NCBI GenBank assembly: GCA_015499985.1
Contig: JAAAUF010000673.1
Span: forward strand, 1 to 23,149
Reading direction: 5' to 3'
Origin: Haplosporangium gracile
Lineage: Eukaryota > Mortierellomycota > Mortierellomycetes > Mortierellales > Mortierellaceae
DNA: 23,149 nucleotides
Numbering within the stretch: the first letter of the stretch is position 1; the number at the start of each line of letters is the position of its first letter. The notes under the pieces are model-generated. The model was given only the letters and a program-made list of their open reading frames with translations. It was not told the DNA's origin and searched no databases. This document shows, one piece after another, positions 20,223 through 23,149 of the stretch. The translations under genes were made by a program, and so were the position numbers.

Positions 20223-23064
20223 ATGATCACGGTGCCCTCCCAGGAGATTGCCGCTTTTCTCGGGAACCATCTCGACCATGTCCTCCAGCAAGCGGGCCTC
20301 GACTTTGTTCAGTCGGTGGCGGCACAACGGCACTTCAAGGCAGCCTGCTCTTTGATGGATGTTCTAAACTCGGTCCAGTCGGTCCAGCGGCATCTCCAAG
20401 TGGTCTTACAGGAACGGTACGCCAGCAATAATCCTGACCCAGGCGATCCTACCTCAGAGGTACGGACATTTACCATTTTTCATCTCATATGAGCAGTCAT
20501 ACAGATGGACAGATAAACAAAAAGGGTGATGGATAGAAGGACTCATTACGACGACGACACAACTTTCTTTTAAATATTTTAGCCTCGCAAGGTCAGGATA
20601 ACATCGCTTTATTTGCTTTACAGTCTGTACAGCAGTCTACCGATCCACCAGAACCCGTTCCTTTGTCTCTTTGTGGACATTTACACGACTGCTCTGCAAA
20701 ACGACCAGCACCGTCCTGAGCGCTTCGTCATCAGTGTGATTTTAAACGGGGACGGGGAAGAGGTAAGACAATACTCACAGAAGGTTACAAGGGGAGTGCA
20801 GGATGTGTAGGTAAATTGGATTGAACATATTGCATGGATGAACAGATTGCTCACAAGAACCATCCGATGAAACTTTCTGGAAACATAAAAACCTTTTTAT
20901 ATTAGTTGGCTCCAAGTACTCCCTCCGAGCTGATTGCAATAGCAGACGAAGTTGAGTCTAAGCGAGTTGATCTGGACGCTTTATCACTCTTCTTACCCGA
21001 GGTTCCGATAGAGGATCAGATCGCACCTGGAATTGGCTGGGAGATCTTTGAACAGCAAAAGCGAGGGGGGACTTGCGACTTTCTCAAGGTGCTTGAGGGA
21101 TGGAAGGAAGGAATAGCGGAATCTGAATGCAATGGAGCAAGGAAAGTCAAGACTCTGGCTGAATCGGAGAGTGGAGCAAAGGGTACCTCGGATGCAGGAT
21201 CTGGAACATCGACAACCGAGGAGTCAGCGGCAAGCAAACGGTCGCACAATGACCAGCAGGAAGACGACGAGGAGGAGCTTGAGGAATGGGAGATTGAGGC
21301 CGAGAAGCATCTTCAGGACTCGAATGAAATCGCCCCGGCACCGCCCGTCAAGATGGCGCAAAAGTCAAAGAAAGCAGCCGAAATTACCTATAACCGACAG
21401 CAGATGAACGCGATCATGGAACAGGCAGTCATTCAGCCATTGTCTTTTGACCAGGAACAGGTATATTTCTTTCTTCAGAGCTATTTTCAGGTTGGCGATG
21501 GCGATGCTGGTGGAGGGGTATGCAACAAGGCCATACGATAGCGCACTGACCATTTGCACCCTTTCATTGCTTTGTTGTTTTCATTTATTAGTTCATGTTG
21601 TCGCAATTTACCGTGGATGCTACGCGAGTCCATATTCCTCTGCCGTCCCAGGAGGCTCTTCCTGGCATTGTCGACAACAACCCTACTATTGCATTTAACC
21701 TGCTTCTTTATCTTATCCAACTTTCATCCGATTTGGAAGGCGCTGACACTGTCGAGGCCAGTCAAAAGTCCAATGGCGCAAAGACTAGCTCCGCCAAGGG
21801 AAGCGCCAAGAATAGCACAGTGGCGAGTCCAGAGCCATCGATGGTGGACGGTTATCTGGATATGATGACTCGAGCTAAGCGCCTGACTCTTCACTCGCTG
21901 GAGGTTGTGAATCGCTTGACAGGAGCAACCACACTCTCCCCCCGCTTCTTGCATGGATATATCGAGAATGCCATTCGCTGCTGTGAACAGGTTGAGGACA
22001 AGGTTGGCCAAGCCCGCGTTGTTCGTATGGTAAATCAGACCCCCTTGTATTGAATCCCATATGCCACCATTTTTTGATTTTTGTGTGCTTCGCAATGATG
22101 TGGATCAATTTTTTTTCGCTAACGCCACCAAATTCATCATTCTGGACTATTTTAGCTCTGTGTGTTTTTGCAATCTCTTCTGCGGAGCGGAGCGATTACT
22201 ATTCCAGGTTATTACCATGCTCTGCAGAGCTTTTGCGTCCAGTTTTCCAGAGTCAAGGAAGTTGCTAACCTATTCCAGGCCTTGGTCGAGTACCAGCGAA
22301 AGGCTGATGCGCAGTCTCCTGTCCAAGTTCAAGGAGCTTCACCACCACCACCATTGACTCAGCTAACGCACCCACCCCGGACTCTGACGCAGTCTGCGTC
22401 AATGCCTTCTACCCCAACGGCAGATACCCCATCACGGTCATCCTGGCTCGCTAACTCTGGATCGATTAGTCATATCAAAACCTCACTCGGCAAGCACACC
22501 TCTATGAATGGATTCTCATCTCCCGGAGCACTTTCGCAGTTTATCCATCCAGGACCAGCCTCTCCTGCCAGCGGCAACAGCAATCAGAACGGAAACAATT
22601 CGAACGGCAACGGCAACGGCAGCAGCAACAGCAACAGCTCGTTCTTTAAGACACACCAGAAGCACTCGAGTCAGCACTCGTCATCGTCAGGCACTCTTTT
22701 TTCCTCACCCACAGTGATGTCTGCCTCGGTGAACGCATTTAACACTGGCCTGGGCAATCCTACGACGTTGACATTGAATAGTGGCAACCTTGGATCTGTG
22801 CAGGCAGGTGGACCACGATCCGCCGGTGTGGCGTCTGGATTGCATTCGAATCGAGATTATGATCTGGATGCTGCGCTGAGGGAGAGTTTGAGAGACATGG
22901 AGATTCAAGGAGGATCGTCCCAAGGTGTCGGTTCAGGACCAGCGTCGCGGACGAGTCGTACCCCCAATAACGGACTTCAGCAGCCTATTCACCTCGGACC
23001 TAAGGGACTCTCCAATGGGTCTCACCTCTATACGCGTAGCCGTGATTCTCGTCGCGGCGGATAG
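20223..23064 (+). CDS. CNOT11: CCR4-NOT complex subunit 11 (CNOT11) homologue
   Basis: Five exons, 20223-20459, 20583-20762, 20906-21460, 21592-22029 and 22156-23064, all joined in phase 0 (2319 nt, 772 residues). Introns are 123-143 bp with acceptors TTTAG or ATTAG. The ATG (ACAATG) is the first in frame. Residues 1-180 form the helical N-terminal region (LLYSLYSSLPIHQNPFLCLF). Residues about 220-270 are acidic and disordered. The C-terminal conserved domain (DUF2363) runs from about 310 to 530 with hallmark segments NNPTIAFNLLLYLIQLSS, LHSLEVVNRL, LCVFLQSLLRSGAI and SFCVQFSRVKEVANLFQAL. In animals CNOT11 binds CNOT10 and the CNOT1 N-terminus, forming a module of the cytoplasmic deadenylase. 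The rest of the protein is a Ser/Asn/Gly-rich tail that makes it longer than the roughly 510-residue human protein, with a UIM-like helix near 704-718. Family is confident; tail function unknown. Confidence 0.93.
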
Positions 23065-23149
23065 TTGTCAACTTTGACGACTCTCTCTATCTTTTTTTTT
23101 TTCTTTTCTTTGCCCTTTTTTACTTTTGCTTTTTTTTTCCTTTTTTTTT
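23065..23149 (+). other. Start of the CNOT11 3' untranslated region
   Basis: T-rich sequence with several T homopolymers follows the TAG stop, as after the WOPR gene. The window ends before any polyadenylation signal can be seen. Confidence 0.6.

Overview
The window looks like nuclear DNA of a filamentous fungus, probably an early-diverging lineage such as Mucoromycota/Mortierellomycota. The reasons are many short GT-AG introns (mostly 80-145 bp, acceptors TTTAG or CAG), CT-rich leaders, a fungus-specific WOPR regulator, and a CCR4-NOT subunit (CNOT11) that model yeasts lack. The lineage call is inference; no rRNA or other marker is present.

Layout. (1) 567-7892, minus strand: a 12-exon gene reconstructed here for a 1943-residue protein, with a calponin-homology (CH) domain, a Cdc7/SepH-type septation kinase domain and a C1-type zinc finger in one polypeptide, followed by a long Ser/Gln-rich tail. 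All 11 junctions keep frame (5832 nt in total), and the C1 spacing comes out right only after splicing. (2) 7893-16843: about 8.95 kb between two divergent start codons, with no recognisable conserved gene. It holds microsatellites, a GGTT-type minisatellite, a 16-bp perfect palindrome, a long pyrimidine-rich block and several weak exon-like segments, one of which can be assembled into a 98-codon minus-strand model. (3) 16844-18659, plus strand: a two-exon Gti1/Pac2 (WOPR) transcription factor of 497 residues with a His/Gln/Ser-rich tail. (4) 20223-23064, plus strand: a five-exon CNOT11 homologue of 772 residues with a low-complexity tail ending near a UIM-like helix.

How they fit together. 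There is no operon logic. The septation kinase and the WOPR morphogenesis regulator are head-to-head and share one very large intergenic region, reminiscent of the long control regions of WOPR genes in other fungi. CNOT11 follows WOPR in the same direction about 1.56 kb downstream.

The most interesting item is the CH-kinase-C1 fusion, together with a stop-free 96-nt intron inside its zinc finger. All gene models are by eye from splice signals, frame and family motifs; no searches were run.
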